A stretch of 64,000 nt of DNA from Aquilaria yunnanensis (Eukaryota; Streptophyta; Magnoliopsida; Malvales; Thymelaeaceae). A program made the translations under genes and the position numbers. Under the pieces are notes generated by a model that saw only the letters and a program-made list of their open reading frames with translations, ran no database searches and was not told the DNA's origin. Positions 21,194 through 33,180 of the stretch are shown piece by piece (positions within the stretch are counted from its first letter, which is position 1; each line of letters opens with the position of its first letter). The stretch lies in assembly GCA_039654915.1 (NCBI GenBank), contig CM077600.1, positions 44,066,492-44,130,491 of the forward strand, given 5' to 3'.

Positions 21194-23388
21194 AGCTATG
21201 GCAACGTCGGGTTTTCGGGAGTCGCCACCAATCTGTTTACCTAGGTCGATTGGACACCTTAAAATTGGTCTGCGAGAGTTCGGGGATCGGGAGTACAGTT
21301 ACGCTAAAACAACTTTGTTATAGCGCCCAAAATTGGCACCTTAGTTGATTTTAATTTTGTTTTGCTTTGCTTTTAGAAAATATTCAGTTAATTTTCAAAC
21401 TAGAAATTTTAACTGAATTAATCGGATGTGGATTTTTAAATTAATTTATATAAATTTTGATACTTCCGAACCATGGACTCTGCCGAATCATTTGGACACG
21501 GAAGATTTAATTCCGAACCATGGACTCTGCCGAGTCACCCGGACACGGAATTTGATGAAATTTTAAATAAATTAATCCATATCGTAAATATGGATTTTTA
21601 TCTTTGTATTTATTTAATTTAATTAAAAAGTAGATGTTTTCCAAACCGTAGATCCTGACGGATCATCCGGATATGGAAATTATGTTAAAAAGGTGAGCCA
21701 AAAAATAATTATTTAATCAAAATTTCATTTATTTAATAATGAAACCAAAAGTTTATGTATATTTCAAAAAAAATAAAAAGAAAAGTCTTAATAATTTATT
21801 TGATAAAAGGTGAACCAAAAAAAAAAATTATTTAATCAAAGTTTTATTTAATAAAGGAAACAAAAATTGATATGTATATTTCAAAAATAAAAGAAAAGTT
21901 TTAATATTTTATTTGTTTTATTTTGTTTTAATGAAAGATTAACCAAAAGTAATTATTTAATTAAGAAACCAAAAATTCATATGCATATTTTAAAAATAAA
22001 TAAAAGTTTTTGATATTTATATATTTTATTTTTTTTGTGTTCTTTTTTATTGATAAAAAAATTTTCTAATTTATAAGTCTAAAAATACATCTAATTAATA
22101 AGTCTAAAATATTTAAAAAAATTTAATTCTTTTTTTCTTGTTTATTTTTATTACCTTTATTTGAAATTATTTGGGTAAAATTTTATTTTGTTTAATAAAG
22201 GAAACAAAAAGTTATATCTTTTTATTATTTTGAAAGAAATAAGTAAAATATTACTGGATAAAGAGATAAGTAAAATATTAGTCCAAAGTTTTTTATTATT
22301 TTTATTCTTTTTAATAATAAAGAAACTAAAAAGTTATATTTTTATTATTTTAAAAGAAATAAATAAAATATCACTGGGTAAAGAAATAAGTAAAATATTA
22401 GCCCAAAGTTTTTTTATTCTTTTATTCTTTTTAAATAATAAAGAAACTTTATTTATATATTTTATTTAAAAAAATATTTTAAATTATTTAAAAAAAATTT
22501 ATATACTTTATTTTTAAAAAATATTTTTCAAGCCATGGATCCTGACAGATCATTTGGACATGGAATTTAATTTTTATTAAATGTTATTTTTTAATTATTT
22601 AATTAATTATTAATTTTAATCATAATTTTTATTATTATTTTTTCTTTATTTTTTTTTAAATATCATTAATTTTAAATATATGTTTAAAAAGAATTGATTT
22701 GTATATTTTTGGAATTATTTAATTATGTTTATTTATTAATTTTTACAAAAGGAATAAAAAGTTAACTTTTTGTTATCTTTAAAGAAATAATAAAAGAAAC
22801 ATGTATTCCAAAAATAATAAAAGATAATTGTTTTTTTTTAAAAAAAATGATATTTATTAGCCTTAATAATTATTCACATAAAATTCTTTTTGTTTTGTTT
22901 TTATTTTTTATTAAAAGTGGAATAAATTTAACCACAAAAAAAAATAATTAATAATAACAAAGTGGGGCTTTTTGGCCATCCACTTTAATAACACAATAAT
23001 AATAACAACAATAATAAAAGTTAACAAAGTTAGTAAAGTTAGATGTTAATAACAATAAAAATAAAAGTTAGTAATGTTAGTTGAGTTAATTGTTAACAAT
23101 AATAACAACAATAATAATAAAAGTTAGCAAAGTTAGTAAGTTAGTTGTTAGTAACAATAAAAATAAAATAAAAATAAAAGTTAGTAAAGTTAGATTAGCT
23201 GTTAATAACAACAATAAAAAAAGGTTAGTAATAATAACAATAATAAACAAATAAATAAACAAGTAAAAATTAAAAGAGTTGATAATTAATTCTGTAAGAT
23301 CAAAATAAAAGGTTAGTGACCAAAGTGAAAGAAATTGAAAAGATGAAGGATTAAATGAGAGTTTACCCTTTTGAAAACAAATTTTGAA

Positions 23389-23694
23389 TTCTGTTGTCAC
23401 AGAACGACGCGGAACGCGGGGGGAAAAAAAACAACGGTGAACGGGGCTGGACACGGCGGCAAAGGCGTGGCGGCGAGGCGGCGTGGGGCGGCGGGGCAAA
23501 GGGCGGAGGGGTGACGGCGACGTGGGACGGCGGGAGCGGTGAGATCGACGGCGGCGGCAAAAGCAAAGAAACGTGGAGCGGTTGCATCGGCGATGGGGAG
23601 CAACGGCGACGGCGGAAAGAGCGACGGCGACGGCGGGGGAGCGACCGATGGCCGCGTGACGGCGACGGCGGGCGTGGCTAGGCCGGACGACGGC
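23389..23694. other. CpG-dense island inside the 5' LTR
   Basis: Identical by eye to 9440-9745. It would be transcribed as part of the R/U5 leader. Confidence 0.7.
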
Positions 23695-23909
23695 GGCAGA
23701 GGAGAGAAAAAAAACGGTGAACTGAGAAAGTGAGAGAAAACCGAAATATTGGGGACGGGGGTTAAAACGTGAAAACAGAAAAGTTTTGGTCTTCTGGGAA
23801 GAGGGAGGAGAGGCTAGGAACTAAGGCTGTGATTTTCCCTTTTTTTTAAACGGAGCTCTAAGCTTTCTCTCTATTTTTTTTCTGTGTTCAGCACTAAATT
23901 TGGAGGCCT

Positions 23910-23916
23910 ATTTATA
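23910..23916 (-). promoter_or_regulatory. 5' LTR TATA box
   Basis: Same TATAAATAGG box as at 9961-9967. This is the likely promoter of the genomic RNA of the complete element. Confidence 0.7.
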
Positions 23917-24417
23917 GAGGAAGTTTGGCTGAACTGTTGATGGATAAATTAATAAAAAATTTCAAACTTATCTTTTAAATTGGTAAAATGACAATTTCAG
24001 TCCTTTACGTTTCTCACGCTCTGGATAAGCTTCAGAAGCTTCTGATTTTGACAATTTTGTCGTTTTCTGTTAATTTGGGCCAGAAACGTCCGTTTAGGCC
24101 CAAAATTGACGCAAAAAATTGCCCAAAGCTCCTGGAACTTTCAGAATTTGTCAATTTTGCCCGAAACTTCTCAATTTTGTCATTTTTATCTCAAACTTTT
24201 TAATTTTGTCATTTTTATGGAGTTTTCTTTTTTTCTTTCAAACATACACATATACACACATATATCAAATCTTCACAAAACAAAACAAAAAATGTATTTT
24301 AAATTAATTAAAAAAATTTTAGTAATAATAATAACAATAATAATAATAATACATTTTTTTTAATTAATTTTTTTTATTTAATTTTTTTTAATGGCCGGAC
24401 CAAATTGGGTGTCAACA

Positions 24418-26248
24418 ATTAGTTTATCAACTTTTTTCTTTCGTTATCATCTTTTTTCCGTCTCATCACTTTTCTTATAAATTAGTCATCTTTTCTATCT
24501 TAATATTGCTTCTTATCTTTTTTATCTTAATATTGCTTCTTTATCTTGTTCATCAACTTTATAAATAACATAACGCAAACTAATTATCGCCCTTTTTATT
24601 AAAAAAAACCAACCCTTCATCCGTGAAAAAAGTGATTTAATTCGGACAAATGCGTTTTAATTAGAAAGGATAGTACTTGTATTTAAAAGCATTTTTATGT
24701 GTAAATCTTTTACTACCCTCTTGGCAGACTTCACAAATAAATTAAGCATCACTACTTAGCTAACTCTTATATTAATTCACTTATCCATATTAATTCAAAT
24801 TTCTCACATTAATTTTTATTCTTTTTTCATTCTACCCACCATCTTCTTATTCTTGTTTTATTAATACATGCTCTTTCTCTCAAATTCTTTAACATTTTTT
24901 CCTTTTATCTCATATTAAATCAAACACATCACATTACCTCTATTTCTCTCAAACTATTTAATACTATTTTTCTTACTTCTACCAAAATTAATTACCACTA
25001 ATAAATTTATATATATAATATTACACAATTTTATCTGTTTACTCTTTATTCCCTTTATAAACTAAAATTCTTATTGATTTACAACCGGCACAAACCAGCA
25101 TAAACCAATTGCCCAGTAAAACGCTTTCAAACGTTTCTTTTTTGCTTTTTTGTCATTTTCTCCTATATCCGCAGTGGCAATGCAGAATCTTCCCAAATAA
25201 ACACTGCCCTTGATTGATCCGAAGTGAAAAATGATGAGCAAGCATCTCGATCTTGAAACAGGGAAAATAGGAAATTTTGTATCAAAATCATCGGAAAGCT
25301 TCACCGCAAGTTTTGTCTAATGCAAAGGATGAGACATTAACAGGAATACAAAAACTCCAGTCGTTAGGAAATAGAAAACCAAAACCTTAGAGCGGCCGGA
25401 ACCTTTATGATGGCGGACTTGATGACGACCGAGGGTCTCCGATTCGCTCTTTGACGGTCTCCAATTCTGATGCAGAACTTGGAGAAAAACACAAAAATGC
25501 ATGCGAGTACACTAAGAAAAGATTGCTCGAACTCAGGGACTCAACAACAAAATCTAAGAAGACTGCAAGACTTAAGAATCAATAAAAGATTTGGAAGATA
25601 AATGGAGTAAACTTTTGTATATTCAGCAACAGCTCTAATGGTAGCATACAAGGGTATTTATATCAATCCTCACATGATTGGGCACTGCAATCGCCCTCCG
25701 ATTCACCCTCCGATTGACGCCCAACGGTCTCAAATTCTCAAACCAGCTCCAAATCAATTGCTCCGATCATCAACCAGCTATGATTCGTCAATTGCTCCAA
25801 TTGTTCAACTGCTCCAATTTGTAACATCATCTGCATCTCCATCCAAGGAATCTGCATCTTAATTGGATGGCTTAATCCTCAATAGAAAGGCGAAGATGAC
25901 GAAGCTCTTTTTAATATTTTTTGTCACTTATTGGTGTGTTTGTCACATTTTTGGTGATTTTGTCGTCTATTTGGTGTTTTTGTCACATATTTGTTGATTT
26001 TGTCGTCTTTACGGTGATTTTGTAGCTTTTTTTTTTTTTGCTTGAATTATTAACATGTGTTTAATAATGTATATTACTGTGATTTTTATTGATTTAATGA
26101 GGAAAGAGATATTGTATTATACATTTTAGGTTCATATGAATATAAAATTCCATTTTAGATGTACGTAATCAAGTTATGGCCGAAACTACGGCAACTTGCC
26201 GCAGTGACTTATGGGCTGTTAGATTAGGAAGTGGGAGTATAGCTGTTC
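24418..26248. other. AT-rich flank between two elements, with dispersed repeats
   Basis: No gene recognised. About 24440-25190 is a diverged copy of 37250-38280 (shared CATCTTTTTTCC, ACAACCGGC and AAACGCTTTCAAAC). About 25885-26180 is a copy of 32690-32965 (shared TTGGTGTGTTTGTC and GATATTGTATTATACATTTT). 25540-25870 has a GTATTTATA box and looks like part of an LTR, but I could not find its ends. Confidence 0.5.
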
Positions 26249-26253
26249 GATGG
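26249..26253. other. Target-site duplication GATGG, left
   Basis: Pairs with GATGG at 32285-32289, directly outside the TG...CA ends of the older element. Confidence 0.85.
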
Positions 26254-28722
26254 TGTGGCAACGTCGGGTTTTCTGGAGTCGCCACCAATCTATTTCACCT
26301 AGGTCGATTGGTCACCTTAAAATTGGTCTACGAGAGTTCGGGGGTTCAGGAGTACGGTTACGTTAAAACAACTTTGTTAAAACGCCCAAAAATTGGTACC
26401 TTAGTTGATTTTAATTTTGTTTTGCTCTGTTTTTTTTTAAAAAAAATATTCAGTTAATTTTCAAACTAGAAATTTTAACTGAATTAGTCGGATTTGGATT
26501 TTTTCTTTAAATTAATATGGGTTTTAAAATCTTTAGTAATTAATTTATGTAAAATTTGATATTTCCGAACTATAGACTCTACCGAGTCACCCGGACACGG
26601 AAGTTTTAATTCCGAACCATGGACTCTGCCGAGTCATCCGGACACGGAATTTGACGAAATTTTTAATCTATATCGTAAATATGGATTTTTATCTTTGTAT
26701 TTATTTAATTTATTTAATTAAATTAAAAAGTTGATATTTTCCAAACTGTAAATCCTGCCGGATCATCTGGATATGAAAATTAATTTAATATTTTGTTAAT
26801 TTTTTTTTGTTTATTTAATCATAATTTTTTAATATTTTTAATATTTTGTTGTTATTATTATTTTCTTTTTACTTTTCTTAAATTGTTAATTACTATTACT
26901 TTTAAAAAAAATTGATTGATTTTTTTTAATGTTTTCTTTAAAAGAAATAAATAAAAATATGTAATCCAAAAATAATAAAAGATGGTTGGCTTTTTTTAAA
27001 AAAAAAAATTGATTTTTTTGTTAGACATACAAATGAAGTTGATTATTCACATAAAAAAAACTTCTTTTTTTGTTATTATTTTTTTTACTTTATTTTTTAT
27101 TTTATGGCTAAAGGTAAATTAAGTGAAATAAGTTTAACCAAAAAAATAAAATTGTTTGCATAAACAAAGGAAAATTAAAGGAATAAAGTGGATGTTTTCT
27201 TTTGTTTTAGTTTGGACAACCATTTAAAAAGTAAAAGATGTATAAATAACACATGTAAATAAAAGGAAGAAAAACACATAAAGAAAATAAAGGAATATTA
27301 AAAGATAATAAATAAAGTGGGGCTTTTTGGCCATCCACTTAAATAAATAATAAATAAGAGGTATAACCATCCATTAATTATAATAATAATAATAATAATA
27401 GTAATAATAAAATTAGTAATTAATAATAATAATAAGAGTTAATAGGGTTAGTAAGTTAGTAATAATAATAATAATAATATAAAGGTTGTTAAATAATAAT
27501 AACAATAATAACAATGAAGGTTAAGTTATGTTAATTGTTAAATAATAATAATAACAATAAAGGTTAAGTTATGTTAGTTGTTAAATAATAATAACAATAA
27601 TAAAAGTTAAAGGTTATGGTTAATTCTGCAGAAATAAAAAAAAACGTCAGTGACCAAAATGAAATAAAACAAAAAGATGAGATGTCAGAAAGGGGTTATA
27701 CCCTTGAATAAGAATTTTGAATCTGGACAAGGACGACGGATGCGCGCGAGGAGGAGAAGGTAGTTGGGGCGAGGGCGGCGGGGCGGTGAGGCAGAGGGCT
27801 AGGCGGCGAGGGGCGACGGCGTGACGGGCGACGGCGCGGGGAACGACGGCGGTGGAGGAAGAAGAAAGGGGCAGCGACGTCGGAGCGGAAGGAGACTCGC
27901 GGTCGGCGGCGTACCGGCGTGGGGACGGTGCGACGGCAGCGTGGGGGCGACGGCGGTGTGGAGGCGACGGCGGCAGGCCAGACGGCGACGGGATGGGGCG
28001 GCGGCAGTGAAGAAGAAGAGAGAGAGAAAACGGAAATATTGGGGACGGGGCTTAAAACGTGAAAACAGAAACGTTTTGGTCTTCTAGAAAGAGGAAAGAG
28101 AGGCCAGGGAATAAGGCTGTAATTTTCTCTTTTTTTAAAACGGAGCTCTAAGCTTGATTTTTATTTTTTTCTGTCTTTCTTTCTCTCTTTTTGTGTTAAC
28201 ACACAGATTTGGACCCCTATTTATAGGGGAAGGGGTGCTAGACTGTTCATAATTAAAAATTAAATAAATTCAAACTTATCTTTTAATTTGGTAAAATGAC
28301 AGTTTCAGTCCTTTACGTCTCTCAGACTATGGATAAGTTCCTGAAACTTCTGATTTTGACAATTTTGTCGTTTTCTGTTAATTTGGGCCAGAACGGTTAC
28401 GCTGGCCCCAAATTGATGTGACAAACTACCAAATGCTCCTGGAACTTTCAGATTTTATCAATTTTTCCCGAAACTTCTCAATTTTGTCATTTTTACCTCA
28501 AACTTTTTAATTTTGTCATTTTGATGGAGTTTTCTTTTTTCTTTCAAACATACACACATATATCAAATCTTCACAAAACAAAAAAATGTATTTTAAACTA
28601 ATTAAAAAATTTTAGTAATAATAATAATAATAATAATAGTAATAATAATAATAAATTTTTTTTTAATTAATTTTTTATTTAATTTTTTTTTTAAAATGGT
28701 CGGACGAAATTGGGTGTCAACA
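26254..28722 (-). repeat. 3' LTR of the older element
   Basis: 2469 bp; opens TGTTGACACCC and ends GTTGCCACA on the minus strand. TATA box at 28219-28225 and GC-rich block at 27725-28015. It is alignable to, but clearly diverged from, 7251-10468, with an ~0.7 kb shorter AT-rich part. Polypurine tract at 28723-28737. Confidence 0.85.
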
Positions 28723-28839
28723 GCTGCCCCCCTTTGCATGCTTCATGGGAATTGATGTATGCAAAGTCGTTACGAAATTTCGTCCGGCTTAGCTAGGCAT
28801 TGAAAACTTTCTCGCCGCATAAATCCTGAGGTTAAGGAA

Positions 28840-30120
28840 CTTTCTTAGAACCTCTGCGATAGGAACTTTCCTATCGTTAAATAAAAATTGATTGATTGAT
28901 GGAGGTTAAGGGCCCTACCTTAGAACCTCTACGATAGGAACCTTCCTACCGTCGAAAAGAAATTGATTTGGTTGGTTTTAAGATTTAAGGAAAGGTGCTT
29001 AGAACCTCTACGATAGGAAAGCTCCTATCGTTGTAAGATGGAATGATTGATTGATTGTTTGAGGTTAAGGAAAGGTCCTTAGAACCTCTACGATAGGAAA
29101 GCTCCTATCGTTGTAAGATGGACTGATTGATTGATTGTTTGAGGTTAAGGAAAGGTCCTTAGAACCTCTACGATAGGAAAGCTCCTATCGTTGTAAGATG
29201 GACTGATTAATTGATTGTTTGAGGTTAAGGAAAGGTCCTTAGAACCTCTACGATAGGAAAGCTCCTATCGTTGTAAGATGGACTGATTGATTGATTGTTT
29301 GAGGTTTAAGGAAAGGTCCTTAGAACCTCTACGATAGCAAAGCTCCTATCATTGTAAGATGAACTGGTTGATTGATTGTTTGAGGTTAAGGAAAGGTTCT
29401 TAGAACCTCTACGATAGCAAAGCTCCTATCACTGTAAGATGGACTGATTGATTGATTGTTTGAGGTTTAAGGAAAGGTCCTTAGAACCTCTACGATAGGA
29501 AAGGTCCTTAGAACCTCTACGATAGGAAAGCTCCTATCGTTGTAAGATGGACTGGTTGATTGATTGTTTGAGTTTAAGGAAAGGTCCTTAGAACCTCTAC
29601 GATAGGAAAGCTCCTATCGTTGTAAGATAGACTGGTTGATTGATTGTTTGAGGTTAAGGAAATGTCCTTAGAACCTCTACGATAGGAAAGCTCCTATCGT
29701 TGTAAGATGGACTGATTGATTGATTGTTTGAGGTTAAGGAAAGGTCCTTAGAACCTCTACGATAGGAAAGCTCCTATCATTGTAAGATGGACTGGTTGAT
29801 TGATTGTTTGAGGTTTAAGGAAAGGTCCTTAGAACCTCTACGATAGGAAAGCTCCTATCGTTGTAAGATGGACTGGTTGATTGATTGTTTGAGGTTAAGG
29901 AAAGGTCCTTAGAACCTCTACGATAGGAAAGCTCCTATCGTTGCAAAATGGACTGATTGATTGATTGTTTGAGGTTTAAGAAAAGGTCCTTAGAACCTCT
30001 ACGATAGGAAAGCTCCTATCGTTGTAAGATGGACTGATTGATTGATTGTTTGAGGTTTAAGGAAAGGTCCTTAGAACCTCTACGATAGGAAAGCTCCTAT
30101 CGTTGTAAGATGGACTGCTT
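28840..30120 (-). repeat. Hairpin minisatellite, ~75-bp family
   Basis: About 16 units, each with GGAAAGGTCCTTAGAACC and then ACGATAGGAAAGCTCCTATC. Both are inverted repeats, so one unit folds into two stem-loops. Stem bases are better kept than the linker GATTGATTGTTTGAGG, and some changes are paired. Confidence 0.85.
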
Positions 30121-30930
30121 GATTGATTGGATGAGGTTAAGGAACTCTCCTTGAACCTCGACGATAGGAATTTTCCTATCGTTGAAAGTAAAATTGATTG
30201 AATGAGGTTAAGGAACTCTCCTTGAACCTCGACGATAGGAATTTTCCTATCGTTGAAAGTAAAATTGATTGAATGAGGTTAAGGAACTCTCCTTGAACCT
30301 CGACGATAAGAACTTTTCTATCGTTGAAAGTAAAATTGATTGAATGAGGTTAAGCAACTCTCCTTGAACCTCGACGATAAGAACTTTCCTATCGTTGAAA
30401 GTAAAATTGATTGGATGAGGTTAAGGAACTCTCCTTGAACCTCGACGATAGGAACTTTCCTATCGTTGAAAGTAAAATTGATTGAATGAGGTTAAGGAAC
30501 TCTCCTTGAACCTCGACGATAGGAACTTTCCTATCGTTGAAAGTAAAATTGATTGGATGAGGTTAAGGAACTCTCCTTGAACCTCGACGATAAGAACTTT
30601 CCTATCGTTGAAAATTTGATTGAATGAGGTTAAGGAACTCTCCTTGAACCTCGACGATAGGAACTTTCCTATCGTTGAAAGTAAAATTGATTGAATGAGG
30701 TTAAGGAACTCTCCTTGAACCTTGACGATAGGAACTTTCCTATCGTTGGAAATTTGATTGAATGAGGCTTAAGGAACTCTCCTTAGAACCTCGACGATAG
30801 GAACTTTCCTATCGTTGAAAATTTGATTGAATGAGGCTTAAGGAACTCTCCTTAGAACCTCGACGATAGGAACTTTCCTATCGTTGGAAATTTGATTGAA
30901 TGAGGCTTAAGGAACTCTCCTTAGAACCTC
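30120..30930 (-). repeat. Hairpin minisatellite, ~67-71 bp family
   Basis: About 12 units with GAGGTTAAGGAACTCTCC followed by TTGAACCTC (a ~12-bp stem) and CGATAGGAACTTTCCTATCG (an 8-bp stem with a short loop). It is a second homogenised subfamily next to the first; the change of unit at about 30120 is abrupt. Confidence 0.85.
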
Positions 30931-30934
30931 GAAC

Positions 30935-31473
30935 GAAATTTATATGAAAGCAATTGAAATTGGAATAATTTTCTTCAAAAATGTGGATCTTCATAATAGT
31001 TGAGTGCAAAAATTTAAACTTCGATAAGATGAGTGAATCTTGATGATGACAATAACACTGACAAATTATGTAAAGGGAACGGATGTTTGGAATCAATATC
31101 CAAGGTTCATCTAATATTTTCTTCAGTAAATATAGATTCCCTTGTGAGATATGTCATCCAAATAAGATTAAAGCTTAACTACCCCAAAATGTCATGCCTA
31201 GTAGACCTAATAGGATGCGTCTCAAGAGCAATAAAAATTACTCTTTACTCAGCCATTCCAACCTAAAGGCATTGTCCTATGGTTTTAATATCAGCATGAA
31301 CGAAATTATCTTATAAGATAAAGAAATTCCCTGAAAAGAAAAACTGAAACACGAAAGAAAATGCTGATAATAAAACTAAAGGACAAGAAAAACGGATCGG
31401 ATCGCTTCTTCTTCCACAATACTTCAATAGGGTGAGTAGAGGACAATTATGGGATCAAACTGGTCAGGAATAT
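30935..31473 (-). other. LOG 3' flank remnant in the older element
   Basis: Homologous to 11690-12214. The right end (31443-31473) still covers the stop and about ten codons of the LOG frame before homology ends at a T/A run. This shows the LOG cargo was once present here. Confidence 0.7.
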
Positions 31474-31663
31474 TTTTTTTTAAAAAAGGCAAAGCAAAAC
31501 AAAATTAAAATCAACTAAGGTACCAATTTTTGGGCGTTTTAACAAAGTTGTTTTAACGTAACCGTACTCCCGAACCCCCGAACTCTCGCAGACCATATTT
31601 TAGGTGTCCAATCGACCTGAGTGAAAACCGATTGGTGGCGACTCCCGAAAATGACCCGCTAAG
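31474..31663 (+). repeat. Inverted LTR fragment
   Basis: About 190 bases that are the reverse complement of the LTR end seen at 26270-26450 (GTCGCCACCAATC..., TTGATTTTAATTTTGT...). It is joined directly to LTR sequence in the normal orientation at 31664, marking a rearrangement inside the element. Confidence 0.8.
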
Positions 31664-32284
31664 AGAGGCCAGGGAATAAGGCTGTAATTTTCTCTTTTTT
31701 TAAAATGGAGCTCTAAGCTTGATTTTTATTTTTTTTCTGTCTTTCTTTCTCTCTTTTTGTGTTAACACATAGATTTGGACCCCTATTTATAGGGGAAGGG
31801 GTGCTGGACTGTTTATAATTAAAAATTAAATAAATTCAAACTTATCTTTTAATTTGGTAAAATGACAGTTTCAGTCCTTTACGTCTCTCAGACTCTGGAT
31901 AAGTTCCTGAAGCTTCTGATTTTGACAATTTTGTCGTTTTCTGTTAATTTGGGCCAGAACGGTTACGCTGGCCCCAAATTGATGTGACAAACTACCAAAT
32001 GCTCCTGGAACTTTCAGATTTTGTCAATTTTTCCCGAAACTTCTCAATTTTGTCATTTTTACCTCAAACTTTTTAATTTTGTCATTTTTATGGAGTTTTC
32101 TTTTTTCTTTCAAACATACACACATATATCAAATCTTCACAAAACAAAAAAATATATTTTAAACTAATTAAAAAATTTTTGTAATAATAATAATAATAAT
32201 AGTAATAATAATAATAATTTTTTTTTTAATTAATTTTTTATTTAATTTTTTTTTAAAATGGTCGGACGAAATTGGGTGTCAACA
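31664..32284 (-). repeat. Truncated 5' LTR of the older element
   Basis: About 620 bases matching 28091-28722, including the TATA box at 31785-31791 and the terminal TGTTGACACCC (minus strand). Confidence 0.85.
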
Positions 32285-32289
32285 GATGG
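32285..32289. other. Target-site duplication GATGG, right
   Basis: Direct copy of 26249-26253. Confidence 0.85.
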
Positions 32290-33180
32290 TATATCGAATT
32301 TTAACCCATAACCTGCATCTCTACATTTTATTTTAACAGCAATTAATACCTCACAACAAAAAAAAACTTGAAGTACGATTGCAGGTGAGTTTGAATTTGA
32401 AAAAATTTTTGGCCGATCGCGTGTTGAGGTTATGTAAGATGACATTATTGTCATCGAAATAGGCATTAAAATGATGACGAATAAAAGGAGAAAATTAGAA
32501 AGATAAGGAAAGTAAACGTTACTTTTATTCTTCTATATTTGTTTTTATTCTTCTGTATTTGTAGTAAAAAGGCAATGTGTTTGGAACTAATTGATGAATG
32601 GAAGTTAGATATTGGTGGTGATTAGTATTAGTTACAGAAAAATGATTAGGAGAGACAAAAGGTGATAATAAAATTAAAAAGGTGACAAATTTAGTCACTT
32701 TTTTTTTTAATTTTTTCTCACTTATTTGGTGTGTTTGTCGCAATTTTGGTGATTTTGTCACCTATTTGGTGTTTTTGTCGCATTTTTATTGATTTTGTTG
32801 TCTTTATGGTGATGTTGTCACTTTTTTTTTTTGCTTGAATTAGTAACATGTGCCTAATAATGTATATTACTGTGATTTTTATTGATTCAGCAAGGAAAGA
32901 GATATTGTATTATACATTTTAGGTTTGTACGAATATAAAAGTCCATTTTAAGTGTACGTAATTAATTGTGGTGATGGATGAATATGTTTTTGTGCAAAGT
33001 AGCATGCGACACTAGCGGGTGAACCATGCACTCTTGAGCAAACTGTTGACCATGGATGGTTTGATTTTGATGCAGAGGTTCGGCGGCATCTTGAAAAGGT
33101 TTTATGAAGATTAAATGTCTCAAATATTGTCATTGCATTTATTGTATTATTAACATGATATGATTTTTTTTTGCAGATTT
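32290..33180. other. Intergenic, dispersed repeat copy
   Basis: 32690-32965 repeats 25885-26180, with the same TTTGGTGTGTTTGTCG and GATATTGTATTATAC motifs. No gene is recognised elsewhere in the stretch. Confidence 0.5.

Larger units (their letters stand above)
7251..24417 (-). mobile_element. Tat/Ogre-type Ty3-gypsy element with gene cargo, gag only
   Basis: Read on the minus strand, the order is 5' LTR (24417-21199), tRNA-Arg primer site, leader, gag, a non-coding stretch, three cysteine-rich cargo ORFs, a LOG-like ORF, a minisatellite, a polypurine tract and 3' LTR (10468-7251). The tRNA-Arg primer site, long LTRs, Gag type and 3' tandem repeats all fit the Tat/Ogre lineage. I see no aspartic protease, reverse transcriptase, RNase H or integrase motif in the 10.7 kb internal region, so the element would need pol in trans. 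The right flank begins ATTAG. No matching duplication is visible on the left because the chain continues past the window edge. The two LTRs differ at only a handful of places, so the insertion is recent. Confidence 0.85.
21199..24417 (-). repeat. 5' LTR of the complete element
   Basis: This 3219-bp LTR is nearly identical to 7251-10468. Differences I noticed include homopolymer lengths and single substitutions near 22534, 23942 and 24399. It is followed on the minus strand by the primer site at 21193-21175. The flanking host sequence starts at 24418. Confidence 0.85.
26254..32284 (-). mobile_element. Older, deleted member of the same element family
   Basis: Flanked by the direct duplication GATGG at 26249-26253 and 32285-32289, so the insertion borders are certain. 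On the minus strand it has a rearranged 5' LTR (32284-31474), a truncated internal region (31473-28723) and a complete 3' LTR (28722-26254). Primer site, gag, non-coding stretch, zinc-finger cargo and nearly all of LOG are missing. The rightmost bases of the internal region still match the last codons of LOG. Confidence 0.85.

Noticed and set aside
1..24417. Simple segmental duplication of a host gene region
   Set aside because: Unit borders coincide with LTR ends, primer site and polypurine tract, so the repeat is an LTR-element chain.
25071..25862. Small frames of 61-77 codons
   Set aside because: No motif, no splice context, and part lies in a dispersed repeat.
28840..30930. CRISPR-like array
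   Set aside because: No unique spacers; whole units are homogenised. It is the element's 3' minisatellite.
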